From assembly GCF_900102875.1 (NCBI RefSeq), contig NZ_FNGH01000002.1, positions 186,001 through 250,000 of the forward strand: a DNA stretch of 64,000 nucleotides, in the 5' to 3' direction. Shown here one piece after another: positions 26,778-38,632 of the stretch. The stretch is from Franzmannia pantelleriensis. Lineage in GTDB: Bacteria > Pseudomonadota > Gammaproteobacteria > Pseudomonadales > Halomonadaceae. The notes beneath the pieces were generated by a model. That model searched no databases. It saw nothing but the letters and a program-made list of their open reading frames with translations, and was not told where the DNA came from. The stretch's first letter is position 1. Each line of letters begins with the position of its first letter. The translations under genes and the position numbers were made by a program.

Positions 26778-27908
26778 ATGCCCAAAGCGACTGCCGAAAC
26801 CTGGATGGCCCGCGCCCTGACCCTGGCGCGGCGCGGCCTTTACACTACCGATCCCAATCCTCGTGTGGGCTGCGTGTTGGTCAAGCAGCGCCGCATCGTC
26901 GGCGAGGGCTTCCATGCGCGTGCCGGTGAGCCGCATGCCGAAGTGCATGCACTGCGCGCGGCGGGCGACGCCGCTCGTGGTGCCACGGCCTACGTGACCC
27001 TGGAGCCCTGCTCGCATCACGGGCGCACCGGCCCCTGCGCCGAGGCGCTGGTGGCGGCGGGCGTCAAGCGCGTGGTGGTGGCGATGCAGGATCCCAACCC
27101 CCAGGTCGCCGGGCGCGGCCTGGCGATCATGCGCGAGGCAGGTATCGAGGTGGCGTGCGGGCTAATGGAGGAGCAGGCGCAGGCGCTCAACCCCGGCTTT
27201 ATTCTGCGCATGACCCGGCAGCGTCCCTTTGTGCGCTTGAAGATGGCGACCAGCCTCGACGGGCGCACGGCGATGCGCTCCGGCGAATCGCAGTGGATCA
27301 CCGGGCCGCGGGCGCGCACCGAGGTCCAGCGACTGCGTGCGCGCTCCAGCGCGGTGATCAGCGGCGTCGAGTCGATCATCTTCGATAACTCGCGCCTCAC
27401 CGTGCGCGCCTCGCAGCTCGACCTCGAGGACGCCGAGGCGATCGCCTCGCGCCAGCCGCTGCGAGTCATCGTCGACTCGCGGCTGCGGCTGCCCCAGGCG
27501 GCGGCCTGCCTGCGCGAGCCGGGCCGCACCCTGGTGGCCACCTGCAGCCACGACGCCGAGCGCCGTGCGCGTCTCGAGGCGGCGGGGGCCGAGGTGCTGG
27601 TGCTGGCCTCGGATATCCACGGGCGCGTCGATCTGGAAGCGCTGCTGCGCTATCTGGCTAACCAGGAGCAGGCCAACGAGGTACTGGTGGAGACCGGCGC
27701 GACCCTGGCCGGGGCGATGCTCGACGCCGAACTGGTGGATGAGATTCAGTTGTTTATGGCGCCGACCCTGCTGGGCGGCGAGGCGCGCCCGCTGTTCAGC
27801 CTGCCGGGGCTCGAGACCATGGCCCAGCAGCGCACCCTGGATATTCTCGATATTCGCGCGGTGGGCCGCGACTGGCGGATCATCGCGCGCCCGCAGCGCC
27901 GGGCCTAA
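26778..27908 (+). CDS. ribD: Bifunctional riboflavin deaminase/reductase RibD
   Basis: A 376-aa enzyme with an N-terminal deaminase (about 1-150) and a C-terminal NADPH reductase (about 155-370). The zinc motif of the deaminase is present as PHAEVHAL and TLEPCSHHGRTGPC. The reductase begins at RPFVRLKMATSLDGRTA. It catalyses the two middle steps of riboflavin synthesis from the GTP cyclohydrolase II product. It starts 18 nt after nrdR and is followed by ribBA, ribH and nusB. Confidence 0.97.
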   Translation: MPKATAETWMARALTLARRGLYTTDPNPRVGCVLVKQRRIVGEGFHARAGEPHAEVHALRAAGDAARGATAYVTLEPCSHHGRTGPCAEALVAAGVKRVVVAMQDPNPQVAGRGLAIMREAGIEVACGLMEEQAQALNPGFILRMTRQRPFVRLKMATSLDGRTAMRSGESQWITGPRARTEVQRLRARSSAVISGVESIIFDNSRLTVRASQLDLEDAEAIASRQPLRVIVDSRLRLPQAAACLREPGRTLVATCSHDAERRARLEAAGAEVLVLASDIHGRVDLEALLRYLANQEQANEVLVETGATLAGAMLDAELVDEIQLFMAPTLLGGEARPLFSLPGLETMAQQRTLDILDIRAVGRDWRIIARPQRRA

Positions 27909-27920
27909 CACAACACCGCT

Positions 27921-28038
27921 CGGAACTGACCCGGCGGCAGGCCTCCGAGAGGGCGCTGTGAACCCGTCCCTGGGCGCTACCTTGCGCCATCCATGGCGCA
28001 AACCCTCTCTTCGGCCTGCCCCCGGCGTCCTCGCTCAG
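27921..28038 (+). repeat. Structured dispersed repeat, copy A
   Basis: A 118-nt element in the ribD-ribBA gap, found again in reverse orientation at 40871-40988. Predicted pairings in this copy are GGCAGGCC (27936-27943) with GGCCTGCC (28013-28020), GAGAGGG (27947-27953) with CCCTCTC (28003-28009), and an inner hairpin TTGCGCCA/TGGCGCAA (27982-28001) with TCCA loop. A second small hairpin sits in CCCGTCCCTGGG. Copy B keeps these pairings with paired base changes. Nothing like an FMN riboswitch is visible in the gap. Immediately after the element, GGGCGC and GCGCCC (about 28046-28069) can form another hairpin. Confidence 0.85.
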
Positions 28039-28179
28039 AGGCCCTGGGCGCTGCTCTCTACTGGCGCCCGACGCCGCGCCAAGGTACCCTGAGCGCCGAT
28101 TCAGAATGGGCGTTGCTGTCCGAGCGTTCACCCGCCGCCGCCGTGCGGCGCCCATGGGCATAGCGATTTTGGAGTTTGC

Positions 28180-29331
28180 ATGGCTAAGGCTTCACAGGAT
28201 TCCAGCGCCGACCAGGCGACTGGCATGGCCTCGATCGCCGAGCTGATCGACGATATTCGTCAGGGCAAGATGGTAATCCTGATGGATGACGAGGATCGCG
28301 AGAACGAGGGCGATGTGATCATGGCCGCCGAGAAAGTCGAGGCCGAGCACATCAACTTCATGGCTCGTCACGCGCGCGGCCTGATTTGCCTGCCGATGAC
28401 CCGCGAGCGCTGCCAGCGCCTCAAGCTGCCGCTGATGGTCAGCGACAATGGCTCCGGGTTCGGCACCAAGTTCACGCTCTCCATTGAGGCCGCCGAGGGC
28501 GTCTCCACCGGCATTTCCGCCGCCGACCGCGCGCGCACCGTGCAAGCCGCGGTGGCCCGCGATGCCAAAGCCGAGGATATCGTCCAGCCAGGGCATATCT
28601 TCCCGCTGATGGCCGAGCCCGGCGGCGTGCTGCGCCGTGCCGGGCATACCGAGGCGGCCTGCGACCTGGCGGCCATGGCAGGCCTCGACCCCAGCGGCGT
28701 GATCTGCGAAGTCATGAACGACGATGGCAGCATGGCGCGGCGCCCCGAACTCGAGCGCTTCGCCGCCGAGCACGACCTCAAGATCGGTACCATCGCCGAC
28801 CTGATCCACTACCGTATCCACAACGAGCAGACCATCGACCACGTCGAGTCGACCCAGGTGCAGACCAGCGCTGGAGAGTTCGATCTGCACGTGTTCCGTG
28901 ACGGCATCCAGGGCGTCCACCATCTGGCACTGGTCAAGGGCCGCCCGTCACCGGAGGTGCCGACCACGGTGCGCGTGCACCTGGCCGACGTGATGCGTGA
29001 CCTGCTGTGCCTGCAGAAGGGTGATACGCCCAGCTGGAGTGCCAGCGGTGCCATCGCGGAAATCGCCCGTGCCGAGGCCGGGGTCTTCGTGCTGCTCAAT
29101 GATGGCCGGCCGCGCCAGGACTTTCTCGACTACCTCGAGGTCTTCCTCGAGCGTCGTCGCCAGCCCCGCGGCAGTGAGTCCGACGGCGCCGGCAACTATC
29201 TGACCATCGGCACCGGCTCGCAGATTCTGCGCCACCTTGGGGTTGGCAAGATGCGCCTGCTCAGCTCACCGTGGAAGTTCTCGGCGCTATCGGGCTTCGA
29301 TCTGGAAGTGGTCGAACGGCTGGACCCCTGA
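28180..29331 (+). CDS. ribBA: 3,4-dihydroxy-2-butanone-4-phosphate synthase (RibBA with degenerate RibA half)
   Basis: A 383-aa protein. The N-terminal RibB domain (about 18-210) is complete: [36 protein letters not shown] and [13 protein letters not shown] carry the acidic and histidine catalytic residues. The C-terminal half keeps the RibA outline (HHLALVKG) but lacks the GTP cyclohydrolase II zinc cysteines (SECLTGDVFGSRRCDCG-type); the expected position reads [11 protein letters not shown]. So only RibB activity is predicted, as reported for other pseudomonads and relatives. GTP cyclohydrolase II must be elsewhere. Confidence 0.93.
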   Translation: MAKASQDSSADQATGMASIAELIDDIRQGKMVILMDDEDRENEGDVIMAAEKVEAEHINFMARHARGLICLPMTRERCQRLKLPLMVSDNGSGFGTKFTLSIEAAEGVSTGISAADRARTVQAAVARDAKAEDIVQPGHIFPLMAEPGGVLRRAGHTEAACDLAAMAGLDPSGVICEVMNDDGSMARRPELERFAAEHDLKIGTIADLIHYRIHNEQTIDHVESTQVQTSAGEFDLHVFRDGIQGVHHLALVKGRPSPEVPTTVRVHLADVMRDLLCLQKGDTPSWSASGAIAEIARAEAGVFVLLNDGRPRQDFLDYLEVFLERRRQPRGSESDGAGNYLTIGTGSQILRHLGVGKMRLLSSPWKFSALSGFDLEVVERLDP

Positions 29332-29382
29332 GGGCCGGCGGGTTTCAATTTCAGCACTACCGTTTACAGCAGGAATCAGAGC

Positions 29383-29865
29383 ATGCAACCGATCTCCCAA
29401 GTCGAAGGCAATTTCACCGATGTCGATGGCCGCTACGTGATCGTGGTGGGGCGCTTCAACCACCACGTAGTGGACAGCCTGGTCGAGGGCGCTGTCGACA
29501 GCCTGGTGCGTCACGGCGTGGACGCCGAGCACATCGATATCGTCCATGTGCCAGGGGCCTGGGAGCTACCGTTGGCGGTCAAGCGCGCGCTCAAGGTGGC
29601 CAAGCCCGATGCAGTCATTGCGCTGGGCGCGGTGATCCGCGGCGGCACACCGCATTTCGAATACGTGGCCGGTGGCTGCAACGCCGCGCTGGGCAACCTG
29701 CAGCTGGAGTTCGATACCCCGGTGGCCAACGGCGTGCTGACCGTCAACTCCATCGAGCAGGCTATCGAGCGCGCCGGCACCAAGGCCGGCAACAAGGGCG
29801 CCGAAGCGGCCATGGCGGCGATGGAGATGGTCTCGCTGCTCAAGCACTTCGGAGGTGATGAATGA
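29383..29865 (+). CDS. ribH: 6,7-dimethyl-8-ribityllumazine synthase
   Basis: A 160-aa lumazine synthase. Key blocks are [48 protein letters not shown] and [23 protein letters not shown]. It joins the RibB product to the RibD product. Four-base overlap with nusB. Standard order ribBA-ribH-nusB. Confidence 0.97.
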   Translation: MQPISQVEGNFTDVDGRYVIVVGRFNHHVVDSLVEGAVDSLVRHGVDAEHIDIVHVPGAWELPLAVKRALKVAKPDAVIALGAVIRGGTPHFEYVAGGCNAALGNLQLEFDTPVANGVLTVNSIEQAIERAGTKAGNKGAEAAMAAMEMVSLLKHFGGDE

Positions 29866-30359
29866 AGGAGTCGCGTCGCGCTCCCTCGGCGGCGCAGCAG
29901 GGCCGCCATGCGGCTCGCGAGCTGGCCGTGCAGGGACTCTACCAGTGGCAGATGACCGGTAAGTCGATCACCGCGGTGGAAGCCGAGTTTCGCAGTCAGA
30001 TCGCCGACGACGACCTCGAGGACCACGAGAACTGGGCCAAGGTCATGGAGATCGCCGACCTGGCGCTATTCCATGAACTGCTGCACAACGTGGTGCGGTT
30101 TCGCGACGACCTCGATGCGGCCATTGCGCCGCTGCTTGATCGTCGTCTGGAAGATCTCGACCCCATCGAGCTCGCCATCCTGCGCCTGGGGACCTATGAA
30201 CTCTCACGTCGCCTCGACGTGCCTTATCGTGCGGTAATCAACGAAGGCGTCGAACTGGCCAAGTCGTTCGGCGCCACCGACGGCCACAAGTACGTCAACG
30301 GCATTCTCGACAAGCTCGCTGCACGCCTGCGCTACGCTGAGGTCAGCGCGCGTCGCTGA
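29862..30359 (+). CDS. nusB: Transcription antitermination factor NusB
   Basis: A 165-aa all-helical protein that binds boxA RNA with NusE. Blocks [36 protein letters not shown] and [14 protein letters not shown] with [28 protein letters not shown] are characteristic. It overlaps ribH by ATGA. An N-terminal basic tail ([16 protein letters not shown]) is slightly longer than in E. coli. Confidence 0.97.
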   Translation: MKESRRAPSAAQQGRHAARELAVQGLYQWQMTGKSITAVEAEFRSQIADDDLEDHENWAKVMEIADLALFHELLHNVVRFRDDLDAAIAPLLDRRLEDLDPIELAILRLGTYELSRRLDVPYRAVINEGVELAKSFGATDGHKYVNGILDKLAARLRYAEVSARR

Positions 30360-30372
30360 GTCGCTCATTCAG

Positions 30373-31320
30373 ATGCTTAGCGAATTCGAGCTCATCGCCC
30401 GTCATTTCGCGCGCTCGCCGCGGGCCGAGTCCCACGGCGTGGCGCTTGGCGTGGGCGATGATTGTGCGCTGCTGACGCCGAGTGCCGGCTGCCAGCTGGC
30501 GGTCAGCGTCGATACGTCGGTGGCCGAGGTGCACTTTCCCGCCGATGCCCCAGCGTCGGCCATCGGTCATCGCGCCCTGGCAGTCGCTCTGAGTGACCTT
30601 GCCGCGATGGGGGCCACGCCACGCTGGTGCCTCATGGCGCTGTCCCTGCCCGACGTTGATGACGCCTGGCTGGCTGAATTCGCGGCGGGCTTCCACGCCC
30701 TGTGCGAGCAGAGCGGCGTGACGCTGGTGGGCGGTGACGTGACCCGCGGCGAGCTGGCGATCAGCGTGACCGTACACGGTGAAGTGCCAAGCGGTACGGC
30801 GCTGGCGCGTGATGCGGCCCGGCCCGGCGAGGCTCTCGCGGTCACAGGCTCGCTGGGCGGTGCCAACGCCGGGCTCAAGGCCTGGCGGGCCGGTGAACGG
30901 GACCTCACACGGCCGTTGCTGGCGCGCTATCTGCTGCCCCAACCGCGGCTCGACGCCGGCCAGGCGCTGCGCGGTCTGGCCAGTGCGGCAATCGATCTCT
31001 CCGATGGCCTGTTGCCGGATCTCGGTCACCTCTGTGAGGCTTCCGGGGTCGGTGCCGATCTCGACGCTGCGGCGCTGCCGCTGGCAGACGGTCTGATCAA
31101 GGCGCTGGGCGAGGAGGGCGCTCACCGGGCGGCGCTGGCCGGCGGCGACGACTACGAGCTGCTGGTCAGCCTGCCCCTGGCGGCGCTGGAGCAGGCACGC
31201 GCCCGACTCGCCGAGATCGGTGTGGTGCTGACCGTGATCGGTACTTGCAGTGCCACGCCGGGAGTGCGCGGCGTGACGACAGTCGACGGCTGGCAGCATT
31301 TCCCGCGAGGTGAGACATGA
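30373..31320 (+). CDS. thiL: Thiamine-monophosphate kinase
   Basis: A 315-aa kinase converting TMP to thiamine diphosphate. The N-terminus (LSEFELIARHFA) and GVGDDCALL, VSVDTSVAEVHF, SDLAAMGATPRWCLMALSLP, GGDVTRG and IDLSDGLLPDLGHLCEASGVGADLD are family blocks. It overlaps pgpA by 4 nt. The neighbouring ThDP-dependent enzymes elsewhere in the window would need its product but are not specially linked. Confidence 0.96.
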   Translation: MLSEFELIARHFARSPRAESHGVALGVGDDCALLTPSAGCQLAVSVDTSVAEVHFPADAPASAIGHRALAVALSDLAAMGATPRWCLMALSLPDVDDAWLAEFAAGFHALCEQSGVTLVGGDVTRGELAISVTVHGEVPSGTALARDAARPGEALAVTGSLGGANAGLKAWRAGERDLTRPLLARYLLPQPRLDAGQALRGLASAAIDLSDGLLPDLGHLCEASGVGADLDAAALPLADGLIKALGEEGAHRAALAGGDDYELLVSLPLAALEQARARLAEIGVVLTVIGTCSATPGVRGVTTVDGWQHFPRGET

Positions 31321-31790
31321 ACCGCGCGCCTGCCAGCGTCTGGCGACGCCCCACCCACTTCCTGGCCTTCGGCCTGGGTAGCGGAACCGTGCCATGGGCA
31401 CCGGGGACCTTCGGTACCCTGGCGGCAATTCCGTTCTACTGGCTGATGTCGGAGCTACCGCTCTCCTGGTACATGCTGATCATCCTCGCCACCTTCATCA
31501 TTGGTGTGTGGCTGTGCGAGGTGACCTCTCGAGACCTCGGCGTTCACGACCACTCAGGCATCGTCTGGGACGAATTCGTCGGCTACTGGATTACCATGGC
31601 GGCGGTGCCGTTCTCCTGGGAGGCGGCGCTATGGGGATTCATCGTGTTTCGCGTATTCGACGTCTTCAAGCCGTGGCCGATTCGCTGGGCCGACCGCCGC
31701 GTGGCAGGGGGCTTCGGCATCATGATCGATGACGTGCTGGCCGGCATCTATGCTTGGAGTACCATTCACCTGTGGTTGTGGCTTCACTGA
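31317..31790 (+). CDS. pgpA: Phosphatidylglycerophosphatase A
   Basis: A 157-aa inner-membrane phosphatase with about three or four hydrophobic segments. HFLAFGLGSGTVPWAPGTFGTLAAIPFYWL and HDHSGIVWDEFVGYW and FRVFDVFKPWPIRWADRRV are PgpA signatures. It makes phosphatidylglycerol from its phosphate. Last gene of the nrdR-pgpA run. Confidence 0.95.
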   Translation: MNRAPASVWRRPTHFLAFGLGSGTVPWAPGTFGTLAAIPFYWLMSELPLSWYMLIILATFIIGVWLCEVTSRDLGVHDHSGIVWDEFVGYWITMAAVPFSWEAALWGFIVFRVFDVFKPWPIRWADRRVAGGFGIMIDDVLAGIYAWSTIHLWLWLH

Positions 31791-31835
31791 TCGCGATCGC
31801 CGTCATGCCGTCACGGCAAATAATCGAGGAGTGTC

Positions 31836-33080
31836 ATGCGCAAGGGACGCCTGCTAGTTAGCGTAGTGTTGTTGCTGGGGGCCGGTTACCTGGCCGCCCA
31901 GGCCTATTCGAGTGCCATCTTCGAACGTGAGCTGTCGCGTACCCTCGAGGATCTTGAGGCGCGCGGCGACCTGCAGGTGCAGCGCGATGGGCTCGAGCGC
32001 GGCTGGTTCGTGTCGCGAGGCGAGATCCAGCTCACCGCGCTGCTCGACGACTGGCAGCTGTCGTTGCCCTATGTTGCTCGCCATGGCTTGCTGACCACCC
32101 GCATCGAGGGTGACCTGCAGCTGCAGCTCGACGGTGGCGACGACACCCTGTTCGGCGAGCGTCTGCCGGCCAGCCCGCCGCGCTGGCACGGCGAGTATGA
32201 GACTCTGTCGCAGACCTTCGAGGGGCGCCTCGACATGGCGCCCTTCCAGGTATCGGACGAGCAGGGCGAGTTCGACTTCGAAGGACTGGCGCTGCGCCTC
32301 AGCGGTGAGCATGGTGATCTGACGCTGACCGGCAGTGTGGCGCCGTGGCGTCTCAGCGTCGACGGCGAGCGGCTCGAGGTCGGCCCGCTGCAGCTCGACA
32401 GCCGCTACCGCTATGGCGACGACGACTTCCTGCAGCGCGATGAGCTGCAGCTTGCGTACCTGCGCCTGACCCAGGCCAACGGCCCCGAGGTCGCCCTGCA
32501 GGCGCTCGGCTATCGCGGCGAGGTGCGCCTGGGCAGCGACGAGCTGACCCTGGCCGGCCGCCTGTCACTGGGCGAGATGACCCTGGCCGAGCAGCCGGCG
32601 CTGTCCGGCGAGCTGGCGCTGGGTGTGTCGCGCCTCAATGCGGATGCCGTGCGCACCCTGAGCCGTGAGCTACGTGAGGCGCTGGCCGCCCGCGACAGTC
32701 AAGCGCCGCTCACCGACCGCGAGGCCGAGGCATTGGCCATGGCCCTGGAGCCCCAGGTGCTGGCGACCCTGGTCGACTCGCCGCGACTGACCCTCGAGCC
32801 GCTGCGCGTTGAGAGCCCGATGTTTGGCGTCGAGGCGCTTGTCGAGGGGGAGCTGGTATTCGACGGCGAGGAGATCGAGGCGCTGTCGCTGGCCGACCTC
32901 GAGGTGGCTGCTGCCGACAATCCCTGGCTGGCGCGGCTTGACGGCCACTTCGTCTGGCGCGACCTGCCCCGTTTCGTGGCGCTTCAGCTAGGGCTGCCGC
33001 TGGATACTCAGGATCTTGAGATCCGCATCGAGGCCGGCGAGCTGACGCTCAACGGCGAGCCGCTGCCGCCGCTCTGGTAG
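31836..33080 (+). CDS. DUF945 (YdgA-like) protein
   Basis: A 414-aa protein with an N-terminal membrane anchor (about residues 5-25; RLLVSVVLLLGAGYLAAQAY) and a long periplasmic part of repeated beta strands. FERELSRTLEDLEARG...DGLERGWFVSRGEIQL is typical of the YdgA/DUF945 family, whose function is unknown and which resembles AsmA-type outer-envelope proteins in pattern. The RBS is GAGGAGTGTC. It is probably read from pgpA or its own promoter. Confidence 0.8.
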   Translation: MRKGRLLVSVVLLLGAGYLAAQAYSSAIFERELSRTLEDLEARGDLQVQRDGLERGWFVSRGEIQLTALLDDWQLSLPYVARHGLLTTRIEGDLQLQLDGGDDTLFGERLPASPPRWHGEYETLSQTFEGRLDMAPFQVSDEQGEFDFEGLALRLSGEHGDLTLTGSVAPWRLSVDGERLEVGPLQLDSRYRYGDDDFLQRDELQLAYLRLTQANGPEVALQALGYRGEVRLGSDELTLAGRLSLGEMTLAEQPALSGELALGVSRLNADAVRTLSRELREALAARDSQAPLTDREAEALAMALEPQVLATLVDSPRLTLEPLRVESPMFGVEALVEGELVFDGEEIEALSLADLEVAAADNPWLARLDGHFVWRDLPRFVALQLGLPLDTQDLEIRIEAGELTLNGEPLPPLW

Positions 33081-33112
33081 CACCGTAGGCAGCAGCGTAA
33101 GCAGCGATTACG

Positions 33113-33140
33113 CTTGAAGTTTGGCCATCGCGCCCGCATT
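33113..33140 (+). promoter_or_regulatory. Sigma-32-like promoter of the Lon-type protease gene
   Basis: CTTGAA (33113-33118), 14 bp, then CCCGCATT (33133-33140) matches the heat-shock pattern CTTGAA-N13-17-CCCCATNT with one or two mismatches. Transcripts would begin near 33147. It lies 45 nt before the gene and fits a heat-induced ATP-dependent protease. Confidence 0.6.
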
Positions 33141-33180
33141 CCTGTTGGCAACGGGGCAAATGCCCACCGCTGCCAACAGG
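33141..33180 (+). promoter_or_regulatory. Hairpin covering the ribosome binding site of the Lon-type gene
   Basis: Arms CCTGTTGGCA (33141-33150) and TGCCAACAGG (33171-33180) form a perfect 10-bp stem around an inner hairpin GGGCA-AA-TGCCC. The right arm ends in AGG of the AGGA ribosome binding site (33178-33181) with the ATG at 33188. If transcribed in full, it would hide the site. The heat-shock start near 33147 would cut off much of the left arm. Confidence 0.5.
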
Positions 33181-33187
33181 ATGCATG

Positions 33188-35614
<2,427 letters not shown>

Positions 35615-35652
35615 CCGGGCGCACTGCGCCCACCCCTATACGACGAGATCGC

Positions 35653-36327
35653 ATGGCAAAATTCGTAGAAATCGGCCGGGCCGCCATTCCCGGCCAGGGC
35701 ACCCAACTCAGGCTCTTGCAGCGCAATGACGAGTTTTCGATTCGCATCGTCGGCCAGCCTGGCGATCTGATGAACAGCCGCCTGCATGGCTCTGAGGATG
35801 CGCTAGCCGACCTGGCCTGTGAGGGACTTGGTGCCCATTCGGGGGTAAGGGTGCTGGTCGGGGGCCTGGGCATGGGGTTTACCCTCGCCGCAGCATTGGC
35901 TGTGCTGGGTCGCGACGCCGAGGTGGTAGTCGCCGAGCTGGTTCCGGAGGTGGTGGCGTGGAACCAAGGCCCGCTGGGGCAGGCAGCCGGAAGACCGCTG
36001 GACGACCCGCGCACCCGGGTCCATGTCGGCGACGTGGCGGCGCTGATGCACGCGTCTCCCAGCGGCTTCGATGCCATCATGCTGGATATCGACAACGGCC
36101 CCGAGGGCATGACCCGTAAGGACAACGATCGGGTCTATTCACCGCGGGGCCTGGAAAGTGCGCAGCGTGCGCTGCGCCCGGACGGTGTGCTGGCAGTATG
36201 GTCGGCGGGGCGCGATGCCGGCTTCAGCGAGCGTCTCAAGCGGGTGGGGTTCAGCGTCGAGGAGCACCAGGTGCGTGCGCATAGGCCGGGGAAGGGGGCT
36301 CGCCACGTCATCTGGCTCGGTAACTAG
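35653..36327 (+). CDS. Spermidine synthase-like methyltransferase-fold protein
   Basis: A 224-aa Rossmann-fold protein. VRVLVGGLGMGFTLAAALAVL (about 67-88) is a SAM-binding glycine motif, VVVAELVPEVVAWNQGPLGQ matches the acidic loop of spermidine synthase-like proteins, and FDAIMLDIDNGPEG sits where the catalytic aspartates are. It is shorter than true spermidine synthase (SpeE), so polyamine synthesis is not certain. It starts 38 nt after the protease. Confidence 0.75.
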   Translation: MAKFVEIGRAAIPGQGTQLRLLQRNDEFSIRIVGQPGDLMNSRLHGSEDALADLACEGLGAHSGVRVLVGGLGMGFTLAAALAVLGRDAEVVVAELVPEVVAWNQGPLGQAAGRPLDDPRTRVHVGDVAALMHASPSGFDAIMLDIDNGPEGMTRKDNDRVYSPRGLESAQRALRPDGVLAVWSAGRDAGFSERLKRVGFSVEEHQVRAHRPGKGARHVIWLGN

Positions 36328-36502
36328 CCCTCTGACCTTCGCTCGCCGATTTTTCAGATCATAGCCGTCGCTGCTAGGGAATTAAGCGGCAGTGGCGCGC
36401 CTCCGGCGCGCATGACAAAATTGCCGCATTGATTCCCACCAAGACCGCTGGTCGCCCGCCCTGTGCGGGTGGCCTCAGGCGGCATCGACGCTAGAGGACA
36501 GC

Positions 36503-38347
36503 ATGCCCGAGTATCGTTCCCGTACCACTACCGCTGGTCGTAACATGGCCGGCGCCCGCGCCCTGTGGCGCGCCACCGGCATGAAAGATGACGACTTCCA
36601 CAAGCCGATCATCGCCGTGGCCAACTCCTTCACCCAGTTTGTGCCCGGGCATGTGCATCTCAAGGACATGGGCCAGCTGGTGGCTCGCGAGATCGAGAAA
36701 GCCGGCGGGGTGGCCAAGGAGTTCAACACCATTGCGGTGGACGACGGCATCGCCATGGGCCACGACGGCATGCTCTATTCGCTGCCCAGCCGCGACTTGA
36801 TCGCCGACAGCGTCGAGTACATGGTCAACGCCCACTGCGCTGACGCCTTGGTGTGCATCTCCAACTGCGACAAGATCACCCCGGGAATGCTCAACGCCGC
36901 AATGCGCCTCAATATCCCGGTGATCTTCGTCTCCGGCGGCCCCATGGAGGCTGGCAAGACCAAGCTGCTCGACCACGGCATCGACCTGATCGACGCCATG
37001 ATCTACGCTGCCGACGACAAGTACAGCGACGAAGAGATCGAAGAAATCGAACGCAGTGCTTGCCCCACCTGCGGCAGCTGTTCCGGGATGTTCACTGCCA
37101 ACTCGATGAACTGCCTGATGGAAGCGCTGGGCCTGGCACTGCCGGGCAACGGCACCGTGCTGGCCACCCATGCCGACCGCCGCCGGCTGTTCGAGGAGGC
37201 CGGCAGCCGCATCGTCGAACTCGCCAAGCGCGTCTACGAGGGCGACGAGGCGCATCTGTTGCCCCGTGCCATCGGCTCCAAGGCGGCGTTCAAGAACGCC
37301 ATGACCCTGGATATCGCCATGGGCGGCTCCACCAACACCATCTTGCATCTGCTGGCCGCCGCCCAGGAGGCCGAGGTCGACTTCACCATGGCCGACATCG
37401 ACCGCCTGTCGCGGGAGGTGCCCCAGCTCTGCAAGCTGGCGCCCAATACCCAGCAGTACCATATCGAGGATTGCCACCGCGCCGGCGGTATCATGGCGAT
37501 CCTCGGCGAGCTGGATCGCGCCGGGGTGCTGGATACCCGCGTGCCCACCGTGTATGGCGACACCCTCAAGGCGGCGCTCGACGAGTGGGACATCATGCGC
37601 AATCCCAGCCCCGAGGTGGTGGAGTTCTTCAAGGCCGGCCCCGGCGGCATTCCGACCCAGACCGCCTTCTCCCAGGCCGCGCGCTGGCCGAGCCTCGACG
37701 GCGACCGCGTCAGTGGCTGCATCCGCGACCTGGAGCACGCCTTCTCCCATGAGGGGGGGCTGGCGGTACTGTTCGGCAATATCGCCGTGGACGGCTGCGT
37801 AGTGAAGACCGCCGGCGTCGACGACTCGATTCTGGTCTTCGAGGGTCCGGCTCACGTGGTCGAGTCCCAGGATCAGGCGGTGGAACACGTGCTGGGCGGG
37901 CTGGTGAAGCCCGGCGAGGTAGTGGTGGTGCGCTACGAGGGCCCGCGCGGCGGTCCCGGCATGCAGGAGATGCTCTACCCGACCTCGTATCTCAAGTCGA
38001 AGGGGCTCGGCAAGGTGTGCGCGCTGATGACCGACGGCCGCTTCTCCGGTGGCAGCTCGGGCCTCTCCATCGGCCACGTCTCGCCGGAAGCCGCCGCGGG
38101 GGGCGCCATCGGCCTGATCGAGAGTGGCGATATCATCCACATCGACATCCCCAAGCGGGCGATCAACGTCAAGCTCAGCGATGCCGAGCTGGCGGCGCGC
38201 CGCGAGGCCGAAGAGGCGCGCGGCAAGGACGCCTGGAAACCGCGCATCCAGCGTGACCGCAAGGTCTCGGCGGCGCTCAAGGCCTACGCGCTGCTGGCCA
38301 CCTCCGCCGACAAGGGCGCGGTGCGCGATCTTTCCAAGCTGGATTGA
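36503..38347 (+). CDS. ilvD: Dihydroxy-acid dehydratase
   Basis: A 614-aa iron-sulfur dehydratase of valine/isoleucine synthesis. The cluster cysteines are in [13 protein letters not shown] and [18 protein letters not shown]. Other blocks are [34 protein letters not shown] and [15 protein letters not shown]. The upstream 175-nt gap holds a short GCGCGCC-TCC-GGCGCGC dyad (36395-36411) but no typical branched-chain attenuator with a leader peptide. Confidence 0.97.
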   Translation: MPEYRSRTTTAGRNMAGARALWRATGMKDDDFHKPIIAVANSFTQFVPGHVHLKDMGQLVAREIEKAGGVAKEFNTIAVDDGIAMGHDGMLYSLPSRDLIADSVEYMVNAHCADALVCISNCDKITPGMLNAAMRLNIPVIFVSGGPMEAGKTKLLDHGIDLIDAMIYAADDKYSDEEIEEIERSACPTCGSCSGMFTANSMNCLMEALGLALPGNGTVLATHADRRRLFEEAGSRIVELAKRVYEGDEAHLLPRAIGSKAAFKNAMTLDIAMGGSTNTILHLLAAAQEAEVDFTMADIDRLSREVPQLCKLAPNTQQYHIEDCHRAGGIMAILGELDRAGVLDTRVPTVYGDTLKAALDEWDIMRNPSPEVVEFFKAGPGGIPTQTAFSQAARWPSLDGDRVSGCIRDLEHAFSHEGGLAVLFGNIAVDGCVVKTAGVDDSILVFEGPAHVVESQDQAVEHVLGGLVKPGEVVVVRYEGPRGGPGMQEMLYPTSYLKSKGLGKVCALMTDGRFSGGSSGLSIGHVSPEAAAGGAIGLIESGDIIHIDIPKRAINVKLSDAELAARREAEEARGKDAWKPRIQRDRKVSAALKAYALLATSADKGAVRDLSKLD

Positions 38348-38352
38348 CGCGT

Positions 38353-38376
38353 TCGACCTGGCCCTGGCCAGGTCGA
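38353..38376 (+). terminator. Hairpin after ilvD
   Basis: TCGACCTGGCC and GGCCAGGTCGA (11 bp, CT loop), starting 6 nt after the ilvD stop. No T-run, so its strength as a terminator is uncertain. The rest of the gap to 38632 shows nothing convincing beyond the ribosome binding site AAAGGAGG of the next gene. Confidence 0.45.
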
Positions 38377-38632
38377 GATGAAGGTTCTGTGCCATGGTTG
38401 AATAGTGCTGCTGCGCAGGGGCTGGCCATGGTAGGCCAGCGCCGGCCCCTCAGTCGGGAGCATGTGGCAGGGCGTCGTTATCTACCGTTGATAACAGGGC
38501 GGCAACTCAATCATCTTCCCAGCCCCTTGAAATCGCCTGGATGAGCATCATGCCTGTTAGTGGCAAGGGAGCGATGCGTAACCTATCGGCACGCATACAT
38601 GCACTGACACTCAGGCAGAAAGGAGGCCACTT

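Noticed and set aside
27909-28179. FMN riboswitch before ribBA
   Set aside because: The conserved RFN boxes were looked for and not found. The gap is filled by the structured repeat and a further hairpin.
36395-36411. GCGCGCC-TCC-GGCGCGC as terminator before ilvD
   Set aside because: Short stem and no T-run on either side; could be chance in GC-rich DNA.
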